Positions 27,619 to 37,114 of a stretch of DNA of 64,000 nt are shown here, piece after piece. This DNA comes from Pantoea rwandensis (GTDB lineage Bacteria; Pseudomonadota; Gammaproteobacteria; Enterobacterales; Enterobacteriaceae). Position 1 is the first letter of the stretch; the number at the start of each line of letters is the position of its first letter. The notes beneath the pieces are model-generated. The model searched no databases. It worked only from the letters and a program-made list of their open reading frames with translations, and was not told where the DNA came from. Where the stretch lies: assembly GCF_002095475.1 (NCBI RefSeq), contig NZ_MLFR01000006.1, positions 62,001-126,000 of the forward strand. The letters are read 5' to 3'. The position numbers were made by a program, and so were the translations under genes.

Positions 27619-29643
27619 TCAGATGTCTACCTGACTTCCTTCTCGCTTAAACACCGGAATCTCACTGAGCATTGCGGAAACGTTGATGCGTTGCCCGCCT
27701 TGATAGCATTCACCATTGCGGTCAATCCATTGCTCACCAGCTGGCAGCCACACTCCACGTTCACGCTGACCCGCATGCAGTACCGGTGCCACCAGAATGT
27801 CGCGGCCCAGCAGATATTGATCTTCCACTTGCCAGCTCTCTGGCTGCCGCGGGTAGTGATAGAACAGCGGGCGCATAACCGGATCGCCATGCTCGTGGGC
27901 CTCGCGCATCAGGCCATCAATATAAGGGCGCAGCCGCTCACGTTGCATCAGGCAACTTTTCATCAGCGCGTAATTCTCCTCACCGTAACTCCATACCTCA
28001 TTGGGTGAGCCACTGTTGCATTGGGCAATACCGTCGCGCCAGGCTTCTGCTGGCGCAATCTGCGGTTCTCGATAACCATGGAGACGCATCACCGGACAGA
28101 ATACCGCCCACTGGAACCAACGGATCAACAGTTCATGAAAGGCCGGGTCATGGATGTTACCGCCCTGAAAACCGCCAATGTCAGTGGTCCACCACGGAAT
28201 ACCTGCCATCGCCATATTGAGTCCAGCAGTGAACTGGTTGCGTAAGGAATGGAACGAGGAGTGAACGTCACCTGACCAGGCAAGCACGCCGTAACGCTGG
28301 CTACCCGCCCAGGCGCAGCGCACCAGATTGACAATCTCGCTCTCACCCTGCTGTTGCAGCCCTTCATAAAATCCGCGGGCAAACAGCTGCGGATAAATGT
28401 TTCCCACTTCCTGTACCGGTCCCAGGTGATAGCGGTAGTTATCAAAATCGTAGGCACGATACTCCGGCTCCGCTTCATCGAGCCAGAAAGTACGGATGCC
28501 ATGGTCATAATAATTGCGCTTAACTTCCTGCCAGACGAACTCGCGTGCGGCGGGATGCGTGGCGTCAAAAAAGGTGGTATTGCCCAGAAAATCGAGATTC
28601 ACTGATACGCCGCGCTCGCTGTTAACCAGCAATCCTTTGGATTTCATCACACGATAGTTATCACTGCGACTGTCGACCGTGGGCCACACCGACACCATGG
28701 TTTCGATACCCATTTCCTTGAGTTCCTGAACCATGGCACGCGGATCCGGCCAGTCTCGTGCGTCGAAACACCAGGTTCCCTGATTTGGCCAGTGGAAAAA
28801 ATCGATGACAATGACCGAGAGCGGCAACTGCAGGCGGCGATACTCGCGCGCCACCTCCAGCACTTCCTGCTGAGTGCGATAGCGCAGTTTGCACTGCCAG
28901 AAGCCGGTGGCGAAGGTAGGCATCATCGGTGCTGTACCGGTAGCGCGGCCATACTGGCGCACGATTTCAGCCGGTGTATCGCCTGCGGTGATCCAGTAAT
29001 CCATCTGGTCGGTGACTTCGGCCTGCCAGCGCGTACCGTTTTTACCAAAAGTCACTTCGCCGATGGCTGGGTTATGCCACAGCAAGCCGTAGCCAAGATT
29101 GGACACCATGAACGGCACGCTGGCCTGCGAGTTACGCTGTGCCAGCTCAAGCGTGCAGCCTTTCAGGTCGAGACAATCCTGTTGATACTGGCCCATGCCA
29201 TAGACTTTCTCTTCCGCACGCGCTTCAAAGCGCACGCTGAGCTGATATTTCCCACCAGGAATCGGTCGAAAGGTGCGAGCATCCAGTTTCAGGGCGCTGA
29301 TGTATTTGTCCTGACTCTTTTCACTCGCACCGATGCCTACGGTGCTGCGCTGACGCCAGAACTCCTCCAGCAGCAGTTCTCCATGCTGATTGTAAAAAGC
29401 CAGCTGGCCGCGAATATTCAATGTGGCGGTAATGTTTCCGTTACGCAGGCTGAGAGATTCAGGCTCTTGCTGGATCTCCACCTCACAGGCTGCAGGCGAT
29501 AGCAATGCCCAGTCATGATCAATCAGATCGGGCTGACAAGTGGCTCGTACTCGCAGGCTATGCGCGCCCCAAGGTTCGATGACCAGCGTCTGGCGGTCAA
29601 ATGTCCAGACAATACGCTGGGATTCGGCGCGTAATTCGCTCAT
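27619..29643 (-). CDS. Glycoside hydrolase family 31 (alpha-xylosidase/alpha-glucosidase type)
   Basis: A 674-residue retaining alpha-glycosidase. The N-terminal beta-sandwich (about 1-230) is followed by the catalytic barrel, with likely nucleophile Asp389 in FWLDEAEPE and likely acid/base Asp459 in AWSGDVHSSF, and C-terminal beta domains. No signal peptide is seen, so it should act in the cytoplasm on a sugar imported by the neighbouring symporter, the same pairing as E. coli yicI-yicJ (isoprimeverose-type alpha-xylosides). It is only distantly like YicI, so the substrate is open. The start has GGAGTTGTC in front and overlaps the symporter gene by 4 bp. This pair sits between tyrR and tpx, adjacent genes in E. 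coli. Confidence 0.9.
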   Translation of the reverse strand: MSELRAESQRIVWTFDRQTLVIEPWGAHSLRVRATCQPDLIDHDWALLSPAACEVEIQQEPESLSLRNGNITATLNIRGQLAFYNQHGELLLEEFWRQRSTVGIGASEKSQDKYISALKLDARTFRPIPGGKYQLSVRFEARAEEKVYGMGQYQQDCLDLKGCTLELAQRNSQASVPFMVSNLGYGLLWHNPAIGEVTFGKNGTRWQAEVTDQMDYWITAGDTPAEIVRQYGRATGTAPMMPTFATGFWQCKLRYRTQQEVLEVAREYRRLQLPLSVIVIDFFHWPNQGTWCFDARDWPDPRAMVQELKEMGIETMVSVWPTVDSRSDNYRVMKSKGLLVNSERGVSVNLDFLGNTTFFDATHPAAREFVWQEVKRNYYDHGIRTFWLDEAEPEYRAYDFDNYRYHLGPVQEVGNIYPQLFARGFYEGLQQQGESEIVNLVRCAWAGSQRYGVLAWSGDVHSSFHSLRNQFTAGLNMAMAGIPWWTTDIGGFQGGNIHDPAFHELLIRWFQWAVFCPVMRLHGYREPQIAPAEAWRDGIAQCNSGSPNEVWSYGEENYALMKSCLMQRERLRPYIDGLMREAHEHGDPVMRPLFYHYPRQPESWQVEDQYLLGRDILVAPVLHAGQRERGVWLPAGEQWIDRNGECYQGGQRINVSAMLSEIPVFKREGSQVDI

Positions 29644-31019
29644 GACAACTCCTGTGATTGTAAAAGGGGGGAGGCAGTTGCAGCCGGTTGGGCTGACACT
29701 TTGTTCTGATTGATGGTGCGCATGGTGGCATCGTTAAGTTTGTAACCGCGCATCGCTAGCGCGCTTAACAGCGACAGCAGGCCGGGGACGACTGAAAACA
29801 GCGCCACGATGGCCATCATAGCGGCGGGCTGCTGATGCGGTGCTTGAGCAACGTAACCGCTCAGTCCAAGTGTCCAGCCGACTATCGCGCCGCTGATGGC
29901 CATGCCCATTTTCAACACGGCGAGCAGGGTGGAGAAGACGGTGCCATCGAGGCGCTTACCCTGGCGATATTCACCGTAATCCACGACGTCGGCCATCATC
30001 ACCCACATCAGCGTGGTGGTGACTTGATAGAAGCTGGAGACGATAAAGGTCATGCCAACCAACAGCACCAACGAACCAGGCAGGAACACAATACTGATAC
30101 TTAACACGCCGGCAGTGATGGCGCTGAGGGTAAAGGCGGTGATTTTGTTCAGGCGGCGCGTCAGCAGTTTTGCCAGCACGCTACCGACGCTTTTGCCGAC
30201 AATATGCGCAGCTAACAGCCACATGAAGAGGCCGGCATTACCCAGAAAATAGGTGACGTAATACATCATCGCGCCTAGCCTGACCACGCCGAACGAGATA
30301 TTGCAGAACACCAATAACGCGACCACTCGCCATTGATCGTTACGCAGCAAATCGCGCAAATCAGCGAGAAAATTGCCATGGTTGGCGGGAGCATGGATTC
30401 GTTCGCGGGTGTTAAGGAAGCAGATAAAAAACAGCAGAGTTGCCAGCGTCGCCATAATCGACATCGCCGCGAAGTAACCGTCCAGTTTATTACCGCCGCC
30501 CAGCCAGGTGGCGAGTGGAATCATCAGGAACGTGGACATCGCGCCGCCCAGCGTTGCAAGGAAAAATCGCCATGATTGCAGCGAGATGCGCTGATTATCA
30601 TCGGCGGTGATAATCGCCCCCATTGAGCAGTAAGGAATATTGATAGCGGTGTACATCAGCATCATCAGGCTGTAAGTCACGGCGGCGTAAATCATTTTTC
30701 CAGAGAGCGACAGACTCTCCGGTACCGCATAAATCAACATACAACTGACACCGAACGGCACCGCCAGCATCAATAACCAGGGACGGAATTTGCCCCAGCG
30801 CGAACGCGTTCGGTCAGCAACCATCCCCATCGCCGGATCGATCACCGCGTCAGCAACGCGCGCCAGTAAAAACAGCGTGCCAACAAAGATCGCAGGCAGG
30901 CCAACCACATCGGTGTAGTAAAAGGTGAGAAAAATAATGACGTTATCAATGGCAATATGGCTGGCCATATCACCCAGACCGTAACTGATTTTTTCTTTAA
31001 TGGATAAACTTGCTTGCAT
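29640..31019 (-). CDS. GPH-family sugar:cation symporter (MelB/YicJ type)
   Basis: A 459-residue, 12-helix membrane protein of the glycoside-pentoside-hexuronide symporter family. MelB-type motifs are visible: D-P-A-M-G near residue 58 with RTRSRWGKFRPWLL, and the MMADVVDYGEYRQGKRLDGT loop. It probably imports an alpha-glycoside, using H+ or Na+, for the co-transcribed GH31 enzyme. The start at 31019 has GGGAG in front. No regulator is adjacent, so its control is not visible here. Confidence 0.9.
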   Translation of the reverse strand: MQASLSIKEKISYGLGDMASHIAIDNVIIFLTFYYTDVVGLPAIFVGTLFLLARVADAVIDPAMGMVADRTRSRWGKFRPWLLMLAVPFGVSCMLIYAVPESLSLSGKMIYAAVTYSLMMLMYTAINIPYCSMGAIITADDNQRISLQSWRFFLATLGGAMSTFLMIPLATWLGGGNKLDGYFAAMSIMATLATLLFFICFLNTRERIHAPANHGNFLADLRDLLRNDQWRVVALLVFCNISFGVVRLGAMMYYVTYFLGNAGLFMWLLAAHIVGKSVGSVLAKLLTRRLNKITAFTLSAITAGVLSISIVFLPGSLVLLVGMTFIVSSFYQVTTTLMWVMMADVVDYGEYRQGKRLDGTVFSTLLAVLKMGMAISGAIVGWTLGLSGYVAQAPHQQPAAMMAIVALFSVVPGLLSLLSALAMRGYKLNDATMRTINQNKVSAQPAATASPLLQSQELS

Positions 31020-31242
31020 AAAGACTCCCGCCTGTCTTTGAATCGCTTAAGGGCAATTGACGGTTAGTTATAGGTAGCGAACCGGATGGGAACAATTGCG
31101 GGATTTGTTACGGGGTTTATGTTTTTTAATTAATGTGATACGGGTAACAAGAATCACATAAAAATAAAAAGTGGCGTTAGAAAATACAACGTATCAATAT
31201 GGATCAATAGTTTAAAAAAATGGCGGTGTTAATGGCGCCATA

Positions 31243-31278
31243 AAAAAAGCACCGAATAATTAATCATTCGGTGCTTTT
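31243..31278 (-). terminator. Terminator after tpx
   Basis: AAAAGCACCGAATGATTA and its inverse (AGCACCGAAT / ATTCGGTGCT) form a 10-bp stem with A and T runs on both sides, about 40 bp after the tpx stop. The rest of the 297-bp gap to the symporter start (31020-31242) is A/T-rich and shows nothing further that I can name apart from the presumed symporter promoter. Confidence 0.85.
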
Positions 31279-31316
31279 TATTCGGCCTCAATAACGGGCT
31301 TTTTAAACGGGCAAGA

Positions 31317-31820
31317 TTACTTCAGTGCAGCCAGTGCCGCATCGTAGTTAGGCTCTTCGGTGATTTCGTTCACCAGTTCGCTGTAAACCACTTTGTCATT
31401 CTCATCCAGCACTACCACGGCACGTGCAGTCAGGCCTTTCAGTGGGCCATCAGCAATCGCTACGCCGTAATCTTCTTTAAACTCAGCACCACGCAAGGCT
31501 GACAAGGTCACCACATTGCTGACGTTTTCCGCGCCGCAGAAACGAGACTGCGCAAACGGCAAGTCAGCAGAGATGCACAGCACTACGGTATTATCCGCTT
31601 CGCCTGAGCGCTCGTTGAACTTACGCACTGATGCGGCACATACACCGGTATCAATACTTGGGAAAATATTCAGAACTTTGCGTTTACCTGCATACTTAGA
31701 AAGGGATACGTCGCTAAGGTCTTTAGCCACCAGGCTGAAAGGTTTAGCTTGTTCGCCAGCCTGCGGGAAGTGACCTGCAACTGGGACCGGGTTGCCCTGG
31801 AAGTGAACATTCTGAGACAT
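31317..31820 (-). CDS. tpx: Thiol peroxidase Tpx
   Basis: A 167-residue atypical 2-Cys peroxiredoxin (E. coli 168) that removes organic peroxides with thioredoxin. Peroxidatic Cys61 is in [15 protein letters not shown] and resolving Cys95 in QSRFCGAE, both conserved; Cys82 is also present. The frame stays open for 131 codons further upstream, but the ATG at 31820 has AAGGAAATCAT in front and the family N-terminus, and the extension would cover the divergent ycjG gene. No periplasmic signal sequence is seen. Confidence 0.97.
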   Translation of the reverse strand: MSQNVHFQGNPVPVAGHFPQAGEQAKPFSLVAKDLSDVSLSKYAGKRKVLNIFPSIDTGVCAASVRKFNERSGEADNTVVLCISADLPFAQSRFCGAENVSNVVTLSALRGAEFKEDYGVAIADGPLKGLTARAVVVLDENDKVVYSELVNEITEEPNYDAALAALK

Positions 31821-31973
31821 ATGATTTCCTTTTAGCGAAGAATTAATCTGGCATTTTACCTGCCAGAGCAGATATAGCGTTTGTTTATGACATAATTTTG
31901 AAGGGTTTACGAGCGCATTTCGCAGCGAAAACCGAGGCGACGCGCAATTAAGTGATGGATTTAAGGAGAAATA

Positions 31974-32960
31974 ATGAGAACAGTGAAGAGTTATCCGGAA
32001 GCCTGGCCGTTGCATTCGCCGTTTGTTATTTCTCGTGGAAGTCGGACGGAAGCCCATGTGGTAGTGGTCGAAATTGAGCAGGACGGTTTGAAAGGTATCG
32101 GTGAAGCCACACCTTATGCGCGTTATGGTGAGAGTGAGACCTCTGTGCTGCAGCAAATTGCGGCGCAACTGCCCGCAATACAAAACGGCATGACCCGTAC
32201 GGAACTTCAACATGCGTTACCCGCCGGCGCTGCGCGTAACGCCCTGGACTGCGCGTTGTGGGATCTCGAGCGTCAGCAGCAGGGTAAAACATTGCAGGCA
32301 TTATGTGGCGTTCACCTCGCGTCTGACATCACCACTGCGCATACGGTCAGTATTGATACACCAGAAGCTATGGCGAGCAGTGCGCTGGCGCTTTGGCAAA
32401 ACGGCGCAAGTCTGTTAAAGATCAAACTCGATCATCATCTGATCAGCGAACGTTTAGTCGCGATTAGAACCGCGGTGCCGGACGCCACCTTAATTGTTGA
32501 TGCCAATGAGTCATGGCATGTAGAAGGGCTGGCGGCGCGTTGCCAGTTGCTGGCGGATCTCAACGTCGCGATGCTTGAACAACCGCTTCCTGCTGCCGAA
32601 GATGCTGCGCTCAGCCATTTTGTCCACCCGTTACCCATTTGTGCCGATGAAAGTTGCCATACGCGTGAGCAGTTGGCACAGCTGAAAGGGCGCTATGACA
32701 TGGTGAACATCAAGTTGGATAAATCGGGTGGATTAACCGAAGCGCTGGCGTTAGCCATTGAAGCACGACAGCAAGGGTTTGCCGTGATGCTGGGCTGTAT
32801 GCTGTGTACCTCACGTGCAATCCGCGCTGCACTGCCACTGACCCCGATAGCAAAATTTGCCGATCTGGATGGCCCAACCTGGCTGGCAGCCGATGTTGAG
32901 CCATCACTACACTTCGAACATGGCGTGCTTAAACTCGCGGCTGCCAACGTAGCAGATTAA
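31974..32960 (+). CDS. ycjG: L-Ala-D/L-Glu epimerase
   Basis: A 328-residue enolase-superfamily enzyme that epimerises L-Ala-D-Glu released from murein so it can be degraded. The acid/base Lys pair is in KIKLD (first, about residue 150) and NIKLDKSGG (second, about 245), and the metal ligands are in [13 protein letters not shown] and ICADES. It partners with the convergent mpaA in murein tripeptide recycling. AAGGAG lies 6 bases before the ATG. Its end overlaps the end of mpaA by 32 bp. Confidence 0.94.
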   Translation: MRTVKSYPEAWPLHSPFVISRGSRTEAHVVVVEIEQDGLKGIGEATPYARYGESETSVLQQIAAQLPAIQNGMTRTELQHALPAGAARNALDCALWDLERQQQGKTLQALCGVHLASDITTAHTVSIDTPEAMASSALALWQNGASLLKIKLDHHLISERLVAIRTAVPDATLIVDANESWHVEGLAARCQLLADLNVAMLEQPLPAAEDAALSHFVHPLPICADESCHTREQLAQLKGRYDMVNIKLDKSGGLTEALALAIEARQQGFAVMLGCMLCTSRAIRAALPLTPIAKFADLDGPTWLAADVEPSLHFEHGVLKLAAANVAD

Positions 32961-33642
32961 TCATCGCTTCCAGATACACTTCAGTGGCTTCATCAACGGA
33001 AATTGGCGGCATCTCGGCGGTAATACACAACAAGCCGAGATCGTCGCACCAGCTGCCGAATGATCCCGGCGTGGCGTAGCCCACACTGCTCACGACCGGT
33101 AGCTGGGTTTGTTCCGCCAGCCATTGTGCCAATGCGCTGTGGTGCGGATCGTCAATGCAAGCCAGCGGTTCATGCCATGAGACAACCCATTGCGGCTTGA
33201 TGTGATGGATCAGTTGGCATAACGCCTGCGTTTCGGGTTCTGAAGCGGGGGTAGCTCCGGTAGAGAGCACCACGTCGCGCTCATCGGCAGCGCTATTCCA
33301 GCGGTAAACGGTATCGCCGTTTTTCCAGTTGGCTGCTGGGAAGTTACGATTGAGATCCACACCGTTAGCATTGGCGCGAAGGCCGAGCTGACATCCATCA
33401 GGATTGACCGCCAGCACCACATGATGTCGACGCAAAGCCTCCGGTAGCGTACGCATTGCACCAGACAATGTGGCCACCGCGGCATTCTCGTCACCGTGAG
33501 TACCGGCAATAATTAAGCCACTCTCTGCATCGGCAGCAGGGGCAGGGAACCACAACAGCGGCGCACCCAGCACCGACTGACCATACTGTTGCCAGGCAGC
33601 GTCCAGCTTGCCGCGCAAGGGACGTGGATGATGTGACGACAT
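32929..33642 (-). CDS. mpaA: Murein tripeptide amidase A
   Basis: A 237-residue zinc carboxypeptidase of the M14 type that cleaves the gamma-D-Glu-meso-DAP bond of the murein tripeptide in the cytoplasm. The zinc ligands are in GTHGDE and SWHEP, the NGVDLNRNFP motif is present, and the catalytic Glu is in ITAEMP. The product L-Ala-D-Glu is the substrate of YcjG, encoded convergently. The start at 33642 has AGAGGAATGTC in front; the upstream in-frame ATG at 33732 is rejected. Confidence 0.93.
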   Translation of the reverse strand: MSSHHPRPLRGKLDAAWQQYGQSVLGAPLLWFPAPAADAESGLIIAGTHGDENAAVATLSGAMRTLPEALRRHHVVLAVNPDGCQLGLRANANGVDLNRNFPAANWKNGDTVYRWNSAADERDVVLSTGATPASEPETQALCQLIHHIKPQWVVSWHEPLACIDDPHHSALAQWLAEQTQLPVVSSVGYATPGSFGSWCDDLGLLCITAEMPPISVDEATEVYLEAMINLLRWQPRV

Positions 33643-33853
33643 GACATTCCTCTCTGAAAGCGTGCAATTCAGACAACCTGCATCAGGCTGACATTCAAAA
33701 TTAAAAGTGTGACCGGAATCCAGCCTCAACATAACGGTAATCAGCGCGAGGGGAAATAGCTATATATCAATCAGCAATTTGCGATAAAGTGCCAAAAGTT
33801 GCTGGCGACACAAACTTCTTCGCAGTCGCCATTTTTTGGGTAAAGGAGTGGTG

Positions 33854-35473
33854 ATGAAATTAACTTTCCGCAATACGCTGGCCGCCGTTTTAATTGCTGG
33901 CGCAATCTCACCCGTTTTTGCTGCCAATGTGCCTTCGGGGGCGCAGCTGGCAAGTACGCAAGAAATTGTCCGCCATATTAAAGATGAACCCGCCTCATTA
34001 GATCCTATGAAGGCAGTCGGATTGCCCGAAATTCAGGTGATGCGCGATCTGTTTGAAGGGCTCACCAATCAAGATGCCCACGGCAAAATCGTGCCAGGTG
34101 TCGCGCAAAGCTGGAACAGTAGCGATAACAAAACCTGGGTCTTTACCTTACGAAAAGACGCGCGCTGGTCGAATGGCGAGCCGGTGACGGCTCAGGATTT
34201 CGTTTATAGCTGGCAGCGTTTGGTTGAGCCTAAAAACAGTTCACCTTTTGCCTGGTTTGCTGCGCTGAGTGGCATCGAAAATGCCGACGCCATCACTAAA
34301 GGCCAAATGAGCGCAGACAAACTCGGTGTCATCGCGACGGATGCTACGCACTTAAAAGTGACATTGTCACGACCTGTGCCGTGGTTCCCTGCTATGGTGG
34401 CGAATGCCGCGATGTATCCTGTCCCGCAAAAAGTTATTGAGGAAAACGGTGATGGCTGGACCTCTCCTGGCAAGCTGATCGGTAATGGCGCATATCAACT
34501 GCAAGACCGAGTGGTGAATGAGAAAATCGTGCTGGTGCGTAATCCGCACTACTGGGATGACAGCCATTCAGTCCTGACTAAAGTGACCTTTATCCCCATC
34601 AATGAAGAGTCGAGCGCGACTAAACGTTATCGCGCGGGGGACATCGATATCACCGAATCCTTCCCGAAAAATATGTACGCGCTGCTGAAAAAAGAGCTGC
34701 CGGGCCAGGTGTATACGCCGGATCAGTTGGGGACCTATTACTACGCCTTCAATACGCAGAAAGGCCCAACCGCTGATGTCCGCGTGCGTAAAGCGCTGTC
34801 GTGGAGCATTGATCGTCGGATTATCGCTGAGAAAGTGCTGGGAACCGGCGAGAAGCCAGCCTGGCAATTCACTCCGGATGTCACCGCAGGCTTCACGCCG
34901 CAGCAAAGCTATCTGCAACAGCATAGCCAGCAAGAGTTGAATGCACAGGCGAAAGCATTGTTGAGCGCGGCGGGTTATGGCCCTGGCAAACCGCTGCATC
35001 TCACGCTGCTCTACAACACTTCTGAAAGCCACCAGAAAATTGCTATCGCGGTGGCTTCTATGTGGAAGAAGAATCTCGGTGTGGACGTCACGCTGCAAAA
35101 TCAGGAATGGAAAACCTACATAGATAGCCGTAACACCGGCAGCTTCGACGTTATCCGTGCATCCTGGGTCGGCGACTATAATGAGCCTTCCACTTTCCTC
35201 AGTTTGCTGACCTCCAGCCACAGCGGCAATATCGCGCGTTTCCACAGCGCGGATTATGATGCGGTATTAGCCAAGGCCAGTCAGGAGACTAACCCGGCGG
35301 CACGGAACAGTGATTACAACAAAGCTGAGCAGATCATCGCCGATCAAGCGCCGATCGCGCCGATCTATCAATACACCAATGGTCGATTAATCAAACCGTG
35401 GGTGAAGGGCTATCCGATTACCAACCCGGAAGACGTTGCCTACAGCCGCGAATTGTGGATTGAGAAGCATTGA
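33854..35473 (+). CDS. mppA: MppA, periplasmic murein-peptide-binding protein
   Basis: A 539-residue family-5 solute-binding protein. The signal peptide is MKLTFRNTLAAVLIAGAISPVFA, cleaved before ANVPSG. The body follows the OppA/MppA pattern (DEPASLDPMKAVG, LFEGLTNQDAHGKIVPGVAQSW, SWVGDYNEPSTFLSLL). MppA delivers L-Ala-gamma-D-Glu-DAP to the Opp permease, fitting its place beside mpaA and ycjG. OppA itself is the alternative, but the locus matches E. coli mppA. AAAGGAG precedes the ATG at 33854; an earlier frame opening at 33836 is rejected. Confidence 0.87.
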   Translation: MKLTFRNTLAAVLIAGAISPVFAANVPSGAQLASTQEIVRHIKDEPASLDPMKAVGLPEIQVMRDLFEGLTNQDAHGKIVPGVAQSWNSSDNKTWVFTLRKDARWSNGEPVTAQDFVYSWQRLVEPKNSSPFAWFAALSGIENADAITKGQMSADKLGVIATDATHLKVTLSRPVPWFPAMVANAAMYPVPQKVIEENGDGWTSPGKLIGNGAYQLQDRVVNEKIVLVRNPHYWDDSHSVLTKVTFIPINEESSATKRYRAGDIDITESFPKNMYALLKKELPGQVYTPDQLGTYYYAFNTQKGPTADVRVRKALSWSIDRRIIAEKVLGTGEKPAWQFTPDVTAGFTPQQSYLQQHSQQELNAQAKALLSAAGYGPGKPLHLTLLYNTSESHQKIAIAVASMWKKNLGVDVTLQNQEWKTYIDSRNTGSFDVIRASWVGDYNEPSTFLSLLTSSHSGNIARFHSADYDAVLAKASQETNPAARNSDYNKAEQIIADQAPIAPIYQYTNGRLIKPWVKGYPITNPEDVAYSRELWIEKH

Positions 35474-35492
35474 TGTAGAGATTACACATCAT

Positions 35493-35566
35493 GGTAGCGG
35501 CACGATTTATCGTGCAGATTTGTCCAGTGGTCTGCTGACATACGCGAAATAGAGGACGCCGCTACC
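35493..35566. repeat. GTAGCGGC-type palindromic repeat, copy 2
   Basis: Outer arms GGTAGCGGC (35493) and GCCGCTACC (35558) are perfect inverted repeats; inside is the palindrome GCACGATTTATCGTGC, the core seen in copies 1 and 3 with a compensating base change that keeps the stem. It lies 20 bp after mppA and may end its mRNA. Confidence 0.75.
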
Positions 35567-35674
35567 GATCACACCCTCTCAATTATTTGTCACCTTTGCT
35601 CACAGCCTGATGATTGCAACTCGTCTGCACCACGCTAGACTGTATCGTATTGATTTTGATAGTGAGGCGAGTAA

Positions 35675-36658
35675 GTGAACGTCATTGAAGGAAAAGCGTT
35701 AAAAGTTTCTGATGCCATCATCTCCTGCCAGCTTGATGGCAAAGGTGGCGTGATTGCCATTGAAGACAAAGATGTCATCAACTGTGAGCAACCCTGCTGG
35801 TTACACCTCAATTATACCCAGCGTCAAAGTGCCGAGTGGCTGCAAAATACCCCGCTGATCCCAGATTCAGTGCGTGATGCCTTAGCGGGCGACAGTATGC
35901 GACCGCGCGTGACGCGCTTGGGCGATGGCTTCATGATTGTGCTGCGAAGTGTCAATCACAACGCCGATTCGCGCCCTGACCAACTGGTGGCGATGCGCGT
36001 ATTTATTAATGACAAGCTGATCGTTTCTACGCGCCGCCGTAAAGTCTACGCCATTGATGAAGTGCTGGCCGATCTTCAAAACGGCAATGGTCCAGTTGAT
36101 GGTGGTAGCTGGCTAGTGGATGTGTGTGATGCACTGACCGATCACGCCAGCGAATTTATCGAAGAGATGCACGATAAAATCATTGAGCTGGAAGATGCGT
36201 TGATGGATCAGCAAGTCCCTGCACGCGGAGAACTGGCACTGTTGCGTAAGCAATTAATTGTTATGCGCCGTTATATGGCCCCCCAGCGAGATGTTTATGC
36301 GCGGCTGGCGAGCGAAAAACTGCCGTGGATGAACGATGACGATCGGCGCCGTATGCAGGATGTGGCTGACCGTTTAGGTCGCGGGCTGGACGATCTCAAT
36401 GCAGGTGTGGCCCGTACCGGCATTCTGGCCGATGAAGTGGCATCATTGCTCGCTGAATCGATGAACCGTCGCACTTATACCATGTCTTTGATGGCGATGA
36501 TTTTCCTGCCTGCGACATTCCTGACGGGATTATTTGGCGTTAACCTCGGGGGCATTCCTGGCGGCAGTTGGCCGCTCGGTTTTACCGCATTCTGTGTGTT
36601 GCTGCTCGCGATGGTCGTCGGTGTCGCGATATGGCTGAAAAGGCGCAAATGGTTGTGA
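35675..36658 (+). CDS. zntB: ZntB, CorA-family zinc transporter
   Basis: A 327-residue protein (same length as E. coli) with a large cytoplasmic funnel and two C-terminal membrane helices. The pore motif is GVN in [14 protein letters not shown], as expected for CorA relatives of the ZntB type. It was first described as a zinc exporter and later as a proton-coupled zinc importer. It starts with GTG at 35675 behind TGAGGCGAG. Confidence 0.95.
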   Translation: MNVIEGKALKVSDAIISCQLDGKGGVIAIEDKDVINCEQPCWLHLNYTQRQSAEWLQNTPLIPDSVRDALAGDSMRPRVTRLGDGFMIVLRSVNHNADSRPDQLVAMRVFINDKLIVSTRRRKVYAIDEVLADLQNGNGPVDGGSWLVDVCDALTDHASEFIEEMHDKIIELEDALMDQQVPARGELALLRKQLIVMRRYMAPQRDVYARLASEKLPWMNDDDRRRMQDVADRLGRGLDDLNAGVARTGILADEVASLLAESMNRRTYTMSLMAMIFLPATFLTGLFGVNLGGIPGGSWPLGFTAFCVLLLAMVVGVAIWLKRRKWL

Positions 36659-36729
36659 TGTTAACACCGCGTTATCGTAAGGTAACTCGCTGTTAAATAA
36701 GGTTGAGTAGACAAAAAAGCGTCAAAAAC

Positions 36730-36743
36730 CTGATCGATATCAA
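36730..36743 (+). promoter_or_regulatory. FNR box of fnrS
   Basis: CTGATCGATATCAA differs by one base from the FNR consensus TTGAT-N4-ATCAA and is centred 42-43 bp upstream of the predicted fnrS start, the position of a class II FNR activator site. Confidence 0.85.
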
Positions 36744-36778
36744 GAAGTGGATCGCGTTACAGGGGCAAACTCTCTCTC

Positions 36779-36898
36779 GCAGGTGAATGCAACGTCAAGC
36801 GATGGGCGTTGCGCTCCATATTGTCTTACTTCCTTTTTTGAATTAATGCATAGCACATTTGATTCGTACGACGCCGGCCTATCCGCCGGCTTTTTTTT
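36779..36898 (+). ncRNA. fnrS: FnrS small RNA
   Basis: An anaerobically induced, Hfq-dependent RNA of about 120 nt that represses aerobic-metabolism mRNAs such as sodB, sodA and maeA. The 5' part (GCAGGTGAATGCAACG, GATGGGCGTTGCGC), the single-stranded CTTACTTCCTTTTTTG region and GATTCGTACGACGCCG are near-identical to E. coli FnrS; the final stem GCCGGC...GCCGGC ends in eight T. The FNR box is correctly placed. E. coli fnrS also lies just downstream of zntB, followed there by dbpA, which is absent here. Confidence 0.95.
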
Positions 36899-36927
36899 GC
36901 CCGCTTGGCTTGGTTCAGCTTCCTTTC

Positions 36928-36937
36928 CTATGCTTAA
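36928..36937 (+). promoter_or_regulatory. Sigma-S-type -10 element before the proline-rich microgene
   Basis: CTATGCTTAA fits the extended sigma-S -10 pattern (CTAYRCTTAA). It lies about 29 bp before the ATG at 36966, so transcription would start near 36942 and give a short leader carrying the AAGGAG site. Confidence 0.5.
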
Positions 36938-36965
36938 AGGACATTCAGCAACAAGGAGAAAGGGC

Positions 36966-37112
36966 ATGCGAGAACTGATTTCGAGTGAACCTATCCCAAC
37001 CGATCCACCTCCCATCCCTGAGCCGATTCCTCATCCACAGCCGATTCCGGAACCCGATCCACCTTATGACCCCGAGTTTCCACCGATTATCGATCCACCG
37101 CCTCACCGTTAA
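36966..37112 (+). CDS. Proline-rich 48-residue protein of unknown function
   Basis: A small acidic protein in which P-x-P units dominate after a short start MRELISSEPIP; segments such as PIPEPIPHPQPIPEPDPP are expected to be extended polyproline-type helix. There is no signal peptide or membrane segment. AAGGAG lies 7 bases before the ATG, a sigma-S-like -10 is upstream, and a good terminator follows, so it looks like a complete transcription unit. I do not know a characterised homologue. Its runs of Pro-Pro codons could slow ribosomes without EF-P. Confidence 0.6.
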   Translation: MRELISSEPIPTDPPPIPEPIPHPQPIPEPDPPYDPEFPPIIDPPPHR

Positions 37113-37114
37113 TA

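Noticed and set aside
31317..32213. A 298-codon version of tpx
   Set aside because: The extra 131 codons lack a ribosome site and would cover the divergent ycjG start; the family length is 167-168.
36747..37112. A 121-codon frame covering the FnrS RNA and the proline-rich microgene
   Set aside because: Its first part is translated FnrS sequence; only the last 48 codons have a ribosome site and plausible protein features.
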